From contig NZ_LGHK01000043.1 of the NCBI RefSeq assembly GCF_001908235.1, forward strand, positions 62,001 to 126,000: a DNA stretch of 64,000 nt. The letters run 5' to 3'. The translations under genes were made by a program, and so were the position numbers. The stretch is from Bradyrhizobium sp. NAS96.2 (GTDB lineage: Bacteria; Pseudomonadota; Alphaproteobacteria; Rhizobiales; Xanthobacteraceae). How positions within the stretch are numbered: position 1 is the stretch's first letter; each line of letters starts with the position of its first letter. Shown one piece after another: positions 47,692 to 56,394 of this stretch. Below the pieces are notes generated by a model. It searched no databases and was not told the DNA's origin. It was given only the letters and a program-made list of their open reading frames with translations.

Positions 47692-49095
47692 ATGTCAGCG
47701 GATCCATTGCACTACAAGTCGATCACAGAGATCTCCGGGCTCATCCGCCGCGGCGAGGTGAAGTCTTCGGAGATCACGGAGGCGATCCTCGGCCGAATCG
47801 CCAAACTGGATGGGCAGTTTCACGGCTACGCGCACGTCCTTTCGGAGCGCGCCATGGCGCAGGCGAAACAGCACGATGCGGAGATCGCCAGGGGCATCTG
47901 GCGCGGCCCGCTGCACGGCGTTCCGATCGGACTGAAGGACCTCTGCTACACGACGTTTGCGCCGACCACGGGCGGCACCACGATCCATGCCAAGTTCGTG
48001 CCGTCCTTCAACGCCACGATCGTGGACCGGCTCGAGCTTGCCGGCGCGGTGACGCTCGGCAAGCTCAAGATGACGGAGGGCGCCTACACCAGCCACCATC
48101 CGGCCGTCGAGGCCCCGCTCAATCCGTGGAACGTGAACTATTGGGTCGGCTCGTCATCGAGCGGATCGGGCGTCGCGACATCGGCCGGCCTCTGCTACGG
48201 CTCGATCGGCAGCGACACCGGCGGCTCGATCAGGTTTCCATCGGCGACCTGCGGCTTGACCGGCATCAAGCCGACCTGGGGCCGCGTCAGCCGGCACGGC
48301 ATCTTCCCGCTGGCGGACTCGCTCGATCACGTCGGGCCGATGTGCCGCAGCGCTGCCGACGCCGCGGCGATGCTCGGCGTCATCGCTGGTGCCGATGCCG
48401 ATGATCCGACCGCGTTGCGGGCGCCGGTGCCGAACTATCTGGCCGGGGCAGGCGAGGGCATCAGGGGACTGCGGATCGGCGTTGATCGCAGGTACACCCA
48501 GGAGGGTATCGACCGCCAGGTCGTGACCGCCCTGGTGCAAGGCGAGCGCACGCTCGCCGATCTCGGTGCCGACATCCGCGAAGTGCATGTCCCGCCGTAC
48601 CAGAAGCTCGTCAGCCAGTGGATCGCGATGTGCTCGGTGGAGACGGCGGAGGCGCATCTCGACACTTACCCGTCGCGGAAGTCGGAATACGGGCCGGACC
48701 TCGCGCAGCTGATCGAGCAGGGCAGGGCGATGAGCGGCGTCGACATTGCCGCGATCCATCATGAGCGGCTGAAGTTCAGCGGCAGCCTTGCCGCGATGTT
48801 CGAGGATATCGATCTGCTCTTGATTCCCACGATGCCGGTGCCGATCCCAACGCTCACCAAGATGAGCGAGTACGGCGCCGACCCCAATGTGCTCTTGAGC
48901 ATCCTGCGCTTCACCGCGGTGTTCGACTTCTCAGGCAGCCCGACCATCACGCTGCCGATGGGGATGGCCTCGGACCAGATGCCGCTCAGCATGCAGCTGG
49001 TTGGTCCGCATCTTTCCGAGGACGTGCTGGTCCGCGCTGGCGCCGCGTTCCAGTCGGTGACGGACTGGCATACGCGGCGGCCTCCTGTCGAATGA
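47692..49095 (+). CDS. Amidase-signature family amidase, second copy
   Basis: 467 residues from ATG 47692; a longer open frame from 46951 runs through the SDR gene. It is collinear with the first amidase of this operon: K82 in GLKDLCY, S155 in GSSSSGSG and S179 in GSDTGGSIRFPSA, with GPLHGVPIGLKD and TWGRVSRHGIF. Amide hydrolysis by Ser-cisSer-Lys chemistry is expected. Differences from the paralogue cluster in the C-terminal substrate part, so a second substrate range is likely. It ends 16 bases before the convergent NylB-like gene. Confidence 0.92.
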   Translation: MSADPLHYKSITEISGLIRRGEVKSSEITEAILGRIAKLDGQFHGYAHVLSERAMAQAKQHDAEIARGIWRGPLHGVPIGLKDLCYTTFAPTTGGTTIHAKFVPSFNATIVDRLELAGAVTLGKLKMTEGAYTSHHPAVEAPLNPWNVNYWVGSSSSGSGVATSAGLCYGSIGSDTGGSIRFPSATCGLTGIKPTWGRVSRHGIFPLADSLDHVGPMCRSAADAAAMLGVIAGADADDPTALRAPVPNYLAGAGEGIRGLRIGVDRRYTQEGIDRQVVTALVQGERTLADLGADIREVHVPPYQKLVSQWIAMCSVETAEAHLDTYPSRKSEYGPDLAQLIEQGRAMSGVDIAAIHHERLKFSGSLAAMFEDIDLLLIPTMPVPIPTLTKMSEYGADPNVLLSILRFTAVFDFSGSPTITLPMGMASDQMPLSMQLVGPHLSEDVLVRAGAAFQSVTDWHTRRPPVE

Positions 49096-49111
49096 GGTCA
49101 CTGTGGACCGG

Positions 49112-50314
49112 TCAGTCCTTGCCGGCAAGCCTGACCGCGATCGCGCGATAGCCGCGCATCCACATGTGGTCGAGATCGAGGTCCATCGGCAGCGGCTGCG
49201 AGGACACGCGCGCGATCACGGTCTCGTTGGCCGGATCGATGTAGATCCACTGGCCGTGAATGCCGACGGCCGCGAACGGCGTTTCGCCGCGGTCGAGCGT
49301 GTACCACTTGTTGCGGTAATTGCCGTTCGGAAACACCTTGGTCAGGTCGCCGCGCGACCAGGCCTCGGCGTTGCCGTTCTGCCTGATGTCGTCGACCCAC
49401 CAGCCCGGCACCACCTGGCGTCCGTTGCTGATGCCGTGATTGCGCATCATCTCGCCAAAGCGGGCGAGGTCGCGCACCGTCGCGCAGATGCCGCCGGCGA
49501 CGCGCGCTGCGCCGCGGGAATCGACCGTGATGTAGGCGTCGTGCTCGGCGCCCATCGGCTGCCACAGATATTGCGAGAGGATCTTCGCATAGGACATGCC
49601 GCAGGCGCGCTCATAGACCCAGCCGAGCACGTCGGTGTTGGTCGAGACGTAGTGGAAGGTCTCGCCATGCGGCGCGCCGTTTGGCCGCAGCGTGCGCAGA
49701 TAGTCGCGCAGATTGCTTGGCGGAATCGCGGGATCCGGCGGCTCCCAGCCGGTCGAGCGGCGGTAGTTCATGATGTCGCCGTCGCGCGCCATGTAGTCTT
49801 CGTCGAAGCGGATGCCGACGCTCATGTCGAGCAGGTGGCGCACCGTGCAGCTGCCGCCATAGACCGATCCCTCCATCTCCGGGATATAGCGCGTCACCGG
49901 CGCGTCCGGGTCGAGCTTGCCGTGATCGGCGAGGATGCCGCCAAGCGTTCCGGCGACCGACTTGCTGACGGAGAAGATGAGGTGCGGGGTGTCCGGTGTA
50001 AGGCCGTGGGCATACCATTCGAACACGACCTGTCCGCGGTGCGACACCACGATGCCGTCGGTGTGGCTGGCGCGCAGCGCCTGGCCGACGCCGACCGTTT
50101 CGCCGCGCGGATCGGCGAAGCTGACGTCGTCGAGATAGCGCGGCGCAAAGGACAGCGGCGCCGGCGCCGCGGCGCGTGCGATGTTCGCGGTCGGCAGCAG
50201 CTCGCGGACATTGCGGAATGCCCACTCGTTATAGGGATGCTGACGCCAGTTGGCGAGGGTGACTTGTTCGTCGGCCGCCGACGGGAAGGCGGCCATGATG
50301 CGACGCGAATTCAT
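49112..50314 (-). CDS. NylB-like serine hydrolase (6-aminohexanoate-dimer hydrolase/class C beta-lactamase fold)
   Basis: 400 residues, with no signal peptide, so cytoplasmic. It resembles NylB, the nylon-oligomer hydrolase, over its length as I remember that sequence: NEWAFRNVRELLPTA near the start, SVSKS with S115 and K118, Y222 in the YVSTNTDVLGWVYERACG block, YLWQPMGAEHDAYITVD, ARDLARFGEMM-like RDLARFGEMMRNHG, and GIHGQWIYIDP. Y174 in FDEDY sits at the place of the NylB residue needed for amide rather than ester cleavage. It would hydrolyse a linear amide or ester. It is convergent with the amidase operon and divergent from the LuxR gene. Confidence 0.85.
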   Translation of the reverse strand: MNSRRIMAAFPSAADEQVTLANWRQHPYNEWAFRNVRELLPTANIARAAAPAPLSFAPRYLDDVSFADPRGETVGVGQALRASHTDGIVVSHRGQVVFEWYAHGLTPDTPHLIFSVSKSVAGTLGGILADHGKLDPDAPVTRYIPEMEGSVYGGSCTVRHLLDMSVGIRFDEDYMARDGDIMNYRRSTGWEPPDPAIPPSNLRDYLRTLRPNGAPHGETFHYVSTNTDVLGWVYERACGMSYAKILSQYLWQPMGAEHDAYITVDSRGAARVAGGICATVRDLARFGEMMRNHGISNGRQVVPGWWVDDIRQNGNAEAWSRGDLTKVFPNGNYRNKWYTLDRGETPFAAVGIHGQWIYIDPANETVIARVSSQPLPMDLDLDHMWMRGYRAIAVRLAGKD

Positions 50315-50536
50315 TCTTGATCCAATGATGACATGGGGAGGTGCGAAAGTTCCGCATGGGTCGCGCCGTCCGCAATCAACCGGATGGTGGAGGGGGGTCT
50401 GAGGTTACTCCGGCGTAACCGTTTCCAGGATGTGCGCTTGGCCCGCAAATTGCTTGACTACGCCCTGCGTCTGCCCCAGCGTGCCGGGCATGCGACGCGC
50501 AGACGTTCGCCATCGGGAAACATCGGGAGGTAGGTC

Positions 50537-51211
50537 ATGATCGCGCTTCTGGGCCGACCGGATCCGGCAACCACGCAGGCCATTCAGTTCGCGCGCGGGA
50601 TTCTCGAGGGGTCCGCGACCGCGTTCTACGAGGTCGACGGCAATCTGACCCTCAACCGCTTTGTGCTCTCCAGCAACGTCCCGCCGAGTTTCCACGACCA
50701 GTATCTTGCCGGCATGAACCGGCTCGATCCGCTGCATCCTCGCTCCGCGAGCAACCGGTCGATTGCCCGGCTGAGCACAGCGCTCGCCCAATGCGCGTCC
50801 CAGGAGGCGGCGACCTACCGCGCCTTCGCCGGCCAATGCGGCGTCGCCGACATGATCGAGTTCTTCTTCCGCCGCAACGACCGGATCGTCGCCGGCATGA
50901 GCGTGCTCTGGGCGCCGGGCTGCGCGATCCCCGAAAGCAGCATGCATATTGCCGAGAAGATCCACGACTATCTCGAGTTCAACCTGACCAGCCGCCTGTC
51001 CTCGAACCCCGACGAGCCGGCGCGCTACGGCCTGACCTCGCGCGAGATGGAGGTGGTCGAGCTGTTGTGCTGCGGCCGGACCAACCGCGAGATCGGCGAA
51101 TGCCTGAACATCGGTCTCGCGACGGTGAAGACGCACCTGATCCACATCTTCGAGAAGCTCGGCGTCGAGACGCGGTCGGCGGTGGTAGCGATGATGTCGC
51201 GGCCGCATTGA
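50537..51211 (+). CDS. LuxR-family transcriptional regulator
   Basis: 224 residues with GGGAGG well placed before ATG 50537. The C-terminal 60 residues are the LuxR-type helix-turn-helix (YGLTSREMEVVELLCCGRTN, then EIGECLNIGLATVKTHLIHI). The N-terminal 150 residues lack a receiver Asp pattern and the acyl-homoserine-lactone motif set, so the signal it senses is unknown. It is divergent from the NylB-like gene across a 222-base gap in which I see no clear operator. It may control either neighbour. Confidence 0.88.
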   Translation: MIALLGRPDPATTQAIQFARGILEGSATAFYEVDGNLTLNRFVLSSNVPPSFHDQYLAGMNRLDPLHPRSASNRSIARLSTALAQCASQEAATYRAFAGQCGVADMIEFFFRRNDRIVAGMSVLWAPGCAIPESSMHIAEKIHDYLEFNLTSRLSSNPDEPARYGLTSREMEVVELLCCGRTNREIGECLNIGLATVKTHLIHIFEKLGVETRSAVVAMMSRPH

Positions 51212-51251
51212 AGCGTCGGTTGTAGATTGCGAGTCCGCGGCTCGTTCCTCC

Positions 51252-51374
51252 TGTCGTCCCGGCGAAGGCCGGGACCCATACTCCGCAGCGGATATTGTGA
51301 GCGGGATTCGTCGTTCCACCCATCGCAACAATGACCATCTGTGGTTATGGGTCCCGGCCTTCGCCGGGACGACA
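51252..51374. repeat. 123-bp element with perfect 29-bp terminal inverted repeats
   Basis: The first 29 bases (from TGTCGTCCCGGCGAAGG) and the last 29 (from TATGGGTCCCGGCCTTC) are exact reverse complements, each arm itself containing a CCCGGC..GCCGGG-type hairpin. The 65-base middle has no coding potential. Such elements are frequent intergenic repeats in Bradyrhizobium-like genomes. The rest of the 342-base gap 51212-51553 holds the palindrome listed next. Confidence 0.85.
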
Positions 51375-51435
51375 TCGAATTTTGGCGCAGGGTCTGTAGG
51401 CCATACATCCAAATTCTTGCGGCGTGATCTGCTTG

Positions 51436-51459
51436 ATCCACCGTTAGGTGGATTGCTCC
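51436..51459. repeat. Short palindromic repeat, copy 1
   Basis: ATCCACC, GTTA, GGTGGAT followed by TGCTCC. It matches 20 of 24 bases with the copy at 52148-52171. The two copies flank the truncated gamma-glutamyltransferase fragment in direct orientation. Confidence 0.65.
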
Positions 51460-51553
51460 CTGCCGCACCGCCAACCGAAGGTTCCCCGAGGACCGGTGTC
51501 GTATTCGACAATGTTGGCGAGCGGCTGCCGCTCGCAACATCAGAGGAAGCGGC

Positions 51554-52108
51554 ATGCGTGATTTCATGGCCATCGGCCGCTCGGTGGTCGACCGCGACCT
51601 CAATGCGGTCTCGCTGATCAACTCGCTGTTCTATCCGTTCGGCAGCGGCATCTATGCGCCGAAATCGGGCATCCTGCTGCACAATCGCGGCTGGAGCTTT
51701 CGCGCCAGGCCCGGGCACCTCAATTCGCTCGGACCGCGCAAGCGGCCGATGCACACTATTATCCCGGGCCTCGTCCGCAAGGACGGCAGGACCGTGATGT
51801 CGTTCGGGGTGATGGGCGGGCACTACCAGGCCGCGGGCCATGCCAATCTGATCTCGAACATCCTCGATTTGAAGATGGACATCCAGGCGGCGGCCGAGGC
51901 ACCGCGCTCCTTTGCCTTCGACGGCGCGTTGTCGCTGGAGACGACGATTTCTCCCGATATCCGCGACGAGCTGCGCGCCCGCGGTCACGAGGCCCGCTTC
52001 TCCGAGGAGCCGATCGGCGGCTGCCAGGCGATCCGCATCGACCACGCCAGGGGCGTTCTGTTCGGCGCCTCCGACCACCGCAAGGACGGCCTGGCGCTGG
52101 GGTTCTAA
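51554..52108 (+). pseudogene. ggt: Gamma-glutamyltransferase remnant, C-terminal part only
   Basis: 184 residues corresponding to the end of the GGT small subunit: [55 protein letters not shown] and [20 protein letters not shown]. The large subunit and the autoprocessing Thr at the start of the small subunit are missing, so no active enzyme can be made. The region just upstream is repeat DNA, and similar palindromes lie on both sides, which suggests deletion of the 5' part by rearrangement between repeats. The fragment is still open and may be expressed, but probably has no function. Confidence 0.8.
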
Positions 52109-52147
52109 GCTGCTGCCGCTTAGCCGTGTTGCGGGAGGCGGCGGAGC

Positions 52148-52171
52148 ATCCACCGGACGGTGGATTGTTCC
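52148..52171. repeat. Short palindromic repeat, copy 2
   Basis: ATCCACCG, GA, CGGTGGAT followed by TGTTCC; second copy of the 51436-51459 unit. It lies 110 bases before the amidohydrolase start and 39 bases after the GGT remnant stop. Confidence 0.65.
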
Positions 52172-52281
52172 AATTGCCGACATGCCGAACGTTTGGCGTC
52201 ACGCTGGTGTCGTGCGCGGTGCGGCCGCTGTGCATCGCACAGTGATCGCTTCAGGCCTTCCCAATCGAGAAGTTGATCCGC

Positions 52282-53949
52282 ATGAACAGGACATTCGCCG
52301 ACACGGTCTTCCGCAACGGCCGGATCTACACGTCGAACCGAGGGCAGCCCTGGGTGGCATGCGCGGCGGTCAAGGCCGGCCGGTTCATCGCCGTCGGCGA
52401 GGAGCGCGACGTCGCGTCGCTGATCGGCGAGGGGACTGCAACCGTCGATCTGGGCGGGCGGATGGCGATGCCGGGGATCGTCGACATCCACAATCACATC
52501 ATGATGGGCGGTCAGGCCGATCTCTACGAGCTTCGTTTTTCCAACGCCGACAGCATTCCAAGGATCGCCGAGACCCTGCACAAGGCCGCATCGGCGGCAG
52601 CGCCCGGCGCCTGGATCGTCGGCGGGCAGTTCGGTAACAATCTGCTGAACGAGATGAACACTGCGCAGTCCCGCGCGCTGCTCGACGCAGCATGCCTCGG
52701 CCACCCCGTCGTGCTGCGCGACGACACCTATCATAATCGCTGGGCGAGCTCGGCGGCGCTGCGGCTCGCCGGCGTGCAGGCCGATACCCCTGATCCGACC
52801 GACGGCGAGATCGGCCGCGATCTCAAGACCGGGACTCTGACCGGGATCATGATCGAGGCCGCCTCGGGTTTGGTGGAGCGGGCGCTCGCCGCCTCCGGTC
52901 ACTACACGGCCGAGATGGACCGCGCGGCGGTGGCGCGCTCGATCTCGGTGCTGAATACCTATGGCGTCACGGCATTCATCGATGCTGCCAGCATGCAGCC
53001 GATCATGGCGGCGCTGAAGGGGCTCGACGACCGCGGCGAGCTCACCGCCTGGGCGGTCTGCGCGATGCCAGTGGTCGAGCCCGGCTTCATGTTCGGCAAG
53101 GCCGGCGAGGAGTTGTTTGCGTTGCGCGAGCAGTATCGCGGCGCCCATGTGAAGCCGGACTATGTGAAGGTGTTCCTCGACGGCGTGCCCGGCGCCAAGA
53201 CCGCGGCCTTCCACGAGCCGTATGTCGCCGATCCCGTGCGCGGCTGTTGCTTCCGCGGCGCGACCATGCTGACCGTGCCGGACCTGATCCGCTGGCTCGG
53301 GCGTTGCGAGAAGCTCGGCCTGGCGGCGAAGATCCATTGCGCGGGAGATGCCGCGGTGACGCAGGCGCTCGATGCCATCGATGTCGTGCGCAGCTTCAAC
53401 GGCCCGACCCATCTGATTCATCAGATCGCCCATGCGAGCTACATCGCGCCCGATGACATCAAGCGCTTCGCCGAACTCGGCGTCGCCGCCGACCTGTCGC
53501 CGATCATCTGGTATCCGACCATCTTCTTGGAGGCGCACAAGGCCGCGATGGGCGAGGAGCGCGCGCAGCGCTTCTGGCCGAACAAGGACCTCAAAGAGGC
53601 GGGCGCGCTGATGGCCGGCGGCTCGGACTGGCCGGTGATCCCGATCCCCGATCCCTGGCAGGGCATCGAGGGCATGGTGACGCGGCAAAATCCGACCGGT
53701 GATTTTCCCGGCAAGTCGCTGTGGGCCGAGCAGGCGCTCGATCTTGCGACCGTGATCGACATCTACACCATCGACGCCGCACGCGCGGCTGGCCTCGGCC
53801 AGTCGATCGGCTCGATCGAGGTCGGCAAATCGGCCGATCTGATCGTGCTCGACCAGATGATCTTCGACATCCCGCCGGATCAGCTCGCCGATACGCGGGT
53901 CGAGATGACCTTCTTCGAGGGCCGCAAGGTCTACCAGCGGGGCACGTGA
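52282..53949 (+). CDS. Amidohydrolase of the YtcJ/N-substituted formamide deformylase type
   Basis: 555 residues from ATG 52282 (a TTG at 52273 is less likely). An Amidohydro_3 family enzyme with metal ligands H70 and H72 in DIHNHIM, a Lys in VKVFLDG, later His in KIHCAGDAAV and HQIAHASY, and the Asp in GGSDWPVIP. Known members include NfdA, which splits N-substituted formamides into formate and a primary amine, and YtcJ proteins of unknown substrate. The C-terminal small barrel ends in DLIVLDQMIFD. It is translationally coupled (TGATG) to a CobW-type metallochaperone gene and precedes an ABC importer and an amine oxidase, which fits an amine-releasing reaction. Confidence 0.85.
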   Translation: MNRTFADTVFRNGRIYTSNRGQPWVACAAVKAGRFIAVGEERDVASLIGEGTATVDLGGRMAMPGIVDIHNHIMMGGQADLYELRFSNADSIPRIAETLHKAASAAAPGAWIVGGQFGNNLLNEMNTAQSRALLDAACLGHPVVLRDDTYHNRWASSAALRLAGVQADTPDPTDGEIGRDLKTGTLTGIMIEAASGLVERALAASGHYTAEMDRAAVARSISVLNTYGVTAFIDAASMQPIMAALKGLDDRGELTAWAVCAMPVVEPGFMFGKAGEELFALREQYRGAHVKPDYVKVFLDGVPGAKTAAFHEPYVADPVRGCCFRGATMLTVPDLIRWLGRCEKLGLAAKIHCAGDAAVTQALDAIDVVRSFNGPTHLIHQIAHASYIAPDDIKRFAELGVAADLSPIIWYPTIFLEAHKAAMGEERAQRFWPNKDLKEAGALMAGGSDWPVIPIPDPWQGIEGMVTRQNPTGDFPGKSLWAEQALDLATVIDIYTIDAARAAGLGQSIGSIEVGKSADLIVLDQMIFDIPPDQLADTRVEMTFFEGRKVYQRGT

Positions 53950-55037
53950 TGGCAGCAGCGGACCAGATCCCGGTCACGGTGCTGACCGGCTTCCTCGGCA
54001 GCGGCAAGACCACGGTGCTGAACCACCTGCTGCGCCAGAAGGAGCTCAATGGCGTCGTCGCCATCATCAACGAGTTCGGCGAGGTGGCGCTGGATCACCT
54101 GCTCGTCGAGAGCAGCGAGGATCGTCTGGCGCTGCTCGACAATGGCTGCATCTGCTGCTCGGTGCGCGAGGATCTGATCGAGACGCTGGCCGATCTCGCC
54201 GCTCGCCGCGCCGCCGGAACGATCCCGCCGTTCCACCGCGTGCTGGTCGAGACCACCGGGCTCGCCGATCCCGTGCCGGTGCTGCACACGCTGATGACGG
54301 CGCCCGATATCCTCGGTCGCTACCGCATCGATGGCGTGGTCGCGACCGTCGATGCCGTGAACGGCGTGCGTACCCTCGAGGCGCATGACGAAGCCGTCAG
54401 GCAGGTCGCGGTCGCCGACCGGCTGCTCGTGACCAAGACTGACTTGGCTGCCGATGACGCGCTGGCGCGGCTCGATGCACAGCTGGCAGCGATCAATCCG
54501 GTGGCGACGCGCTCGCATGTGCGGAACGGGATGGTCGATCCGGCCAAGGTCCTCGATGCCGGTCTGTTCGATCCGGTGGCGCGGTCCGCTGATGTCGTGC
54601 GCTGGTTCGATCTGGCATCGCAGGCCGCGAACGCGCCCCATCATCACAGCGATCACCACTGCGATGGCGCAGATTGCGGTCATCACAGCCATCACACGCA
54701 CGATGCAGGCGTATCCTCCTACAGCCTGATTATCGACGAGCCGATCCAGCGCGACGCATTTGCGCGGTGGCTCGATTATGTCGCGGCGCTGAGGGGCGAA
54801 GACCTGCTGCGCTTCAAGGCGATTGTGCATGTCGCCGAGCAGCCCGATACGCCCATCGTGGTGCACGGCGTGCAGCACGTGTTTCACCCGCCGATCGCGC
54901 TTGCGAGCTGGCCGTCGGCGGATCGCCGCTCGCGGCTCGTCTTCATCGTGCGCGGCATCCCGCGCCAGATCATCGAGAACACCTTGTGCAAATTTGCCGC
55001 GGTGGGCCGCGCGGCGATTCAGCGATCCGCGGCCTAG
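53949..55037 (+). CDS. CobW/COG0523-type GTPase metallochaperone with His-rich segment
   Basis: 362 residues. G1 motif TGFLGSGKTT (residues 13-22), the metal-binding CICC (67-70), the guanine-binding TKTD (162-165), and a CobW C-terminal domain. Between them is a His-rich stretch at 231-251 with ten histidines and two cysteines, likely to hold zinc. Proteins of this family deliver metal to a client enzyme. The start overlaps the stop of the amidohydrolase gene, so that metalloenzyme is the likely client. Copper loading of the amine oxidase further down is a less likely alternative, since that enzyme acts outside the cytoplasm. Confidence 0.9.
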   Translation: MAAADQIPVTVLTGFLGSGKTTVLNHLLRQKELNGVVAIINEFGEVALDHLLVESSEDRLALLDNGCICCSVREDLIETLADLAARRAAGTIPPFHRVLVETTGLADPVPVLHTLMTAPDILGRYRIDGVVATVDAVNGVRTLEAHDEAVRQVAVADRLLVTKTDLAADDALARLDAQLAAINPVATRSHVRNGMVDPAKVLDAGLFDPVARSADVVRWFDLASQAANAPHHHSDHHCDGADCGHHSHHTHDAGVSSYSLIIDEPIQRDAFARWLDYVAALRGEDLLRFKAIVHVAEQPDTPIVVHGVQHVFHPPIALASWPSADRRSRLVFIVRGIPRQIIENTLCKFAAVGRAAIQRSAA

Positions 55038-55076
55038 GCGGGATCTAGTTCAGACAATTGTTTCAGGGAGAGGGAC

Positions 55077-56393
55077 ATGACTGAGAATTCGAAGACCGGC
55101 CCGTCGTCCGGCCGGCTCGACCGGCGCACGCTGCTGAAGGCGGCTGGTGCCACCGGTCTCGCATCGGCGATGAACGTGCCGTTGGTCAATGTCGCGCGGG
55201 CCGCCGGCAACACCATCAAGATCGGCTGGGTCGGGTGCCTCTCCGGCGTCCGCGCGCCGTTTGCCGAACCCGACACCTGGATTCACGAACGCATCAGGGC
55301 CCGCCTCAAGGATGGCCTCAAGATCGGCGGCAAGACCTGGCGGGTCGAGTTTGTCTTCAAGGACAATCAATCCGATCCGAACCGCTCGTCGGTGGTTGCG
55401 AGCGAGCTGGTGCTGCGGGAGAAATGCGACCTGATCCTGATCGAGGACGGCGACGCGCAGGCGCCGGTGCAGGAGCTCGCCGACGCCCGCGGCATTCCTT
55501 CGATCTCGACCATGGTGCCGTGGCAGGGCTGGATGTTTCCGCGCAAGTCGACGCCCGACAAGGGCTTCCCCTACAGCTATCACTTCTTCTGGGGCGCCGA
55601 TGATGTCGTGAAGAACTTCCTCGGCATGTGGCAGTCGGTCGAGACCAACAAGAAGGTCGGCACGCTCTATATCGACAATCCCGCTGGCCAGGCGTTCTCC
55701 GACCCGAAGGTCGGTCTGCCCGGCGGCATTACAAAGGCGGGCTATCAGGAATTCTCTGCCGGAAAATTCCAGATTGCGACCGACGATTTCACCAATCAGG
55801 TGTCGTCGTTCAAGAACAACGGCGTCGACATCGTCTCCGGCTTCACCTACGGCAATCACTGGGTGACGCTGTGGAACCAGGCGGCCCAGGCTGGCTTCAA
55901 GCCGCAGATCTGCACCGTCGCGGCGGCGTTCCTGTTTCCAAGTGCGGTGAACGCGCTCGGCGATCGTGGCGACGGCATGTCCACCGAAGTGTGGTGGACG
56001 CCGGCCTATCCGTTCAAGTCGTCGTTGACCGGACAGACCGCCGCCGAGCTCGCCGCGGAATGGGAGAAGACGACGGGCAAGCAATGGACTCAGCCGATCG
56101 GTTACGCCCATGCCTTGTGGGAAGTTGCGCTCGCAGCATTGCAGAACAGCGATCCAAAGGACAAGAACTCGCTGCGCGATGCCATCGCGGGTCTCGACAT
56201 GGAGACGGTGGTCGGGCCGGTGAAATTCAAGGGAACGCCGATCAAGAACGTCGCGGTGACCTCGCTGTCCGGCGGGCAATGGCGCAAGAGCAAGGGCGGC
56301 AAGTCGAACTACGAGCTCCTGATCGTGCACAACGGCACCGCGCCGTTCATCCCGAAGCAGGCCGATCTCCAGCTGCTCTCCAAGCTGGCCTGA
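55077..56393 (+). CDS. ABC transporter solute-binding protein, third system (Tat-type signal)
   Basis: 438 residues. The N-terminus LDRRTLLKAAGATGLASAMN carries the twin-arginine pattern. The mature protein starts IKIGWVGCLSGVRAPFAEPD and has IEDGDAQAPVQELADARGIP, a Peripla_BP_6 receptor distinct from the two amide-type receptors. Unlike the other two systems the ATPase genes come before the permease genes and follow with a 1-base gap, so there is no intercistronic hairpin. The ligand is unknown; the adjacent enzymes suggest an N-substituted amide or amine precursor. Confidence 0.9.
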   Translation: MTENSKTGPSSGRLDRRTLLKAAGATGLASAMNVPLVNVARAAGNTIKIGWVGCLSGVRAPFAEPDTWIHERIRARLKDGLKIGGKTWRVEFVFKDNQSDPNRSSVVASELVLREKCDLILIEDGDAQAPVQELADARGIPSISTMVPWQGWMFPRKSTPDKGFPYSYHFFWGADDVVKNFLGMWQSVETNKKVGTLYIDNPAGQAFSDPKVGLPGGITKAGYQEFSAGKFQIATDDFTNQVSSFKNNGVDIVSGFTYGNHWVTLWNQAAQAGFKPQICTVAAAFLFPSAVNALGDRGDGMSTEVWWTPAYPFKSSLTGQTAAELAAEWEKTTGKQWTQPIGYAHALWEVALAALQNSDPKDKNSLRDAIAGLDMETVVGPVKFKGTPIKNVAVTSLSGGQWRKSKGGKSNYELLIVHNGTAPFIPKQADLQLLSKLA

Positions 56394-56394
56394 G

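Noticed and set aside
51375-51553. Missing N-terminal part of the gamma-glutamyltransferase in another frame
   Set aside because: None of the three + strand frames in this stretch gave residues I could match to the large subunit; it is repeat and non-coding DNA.
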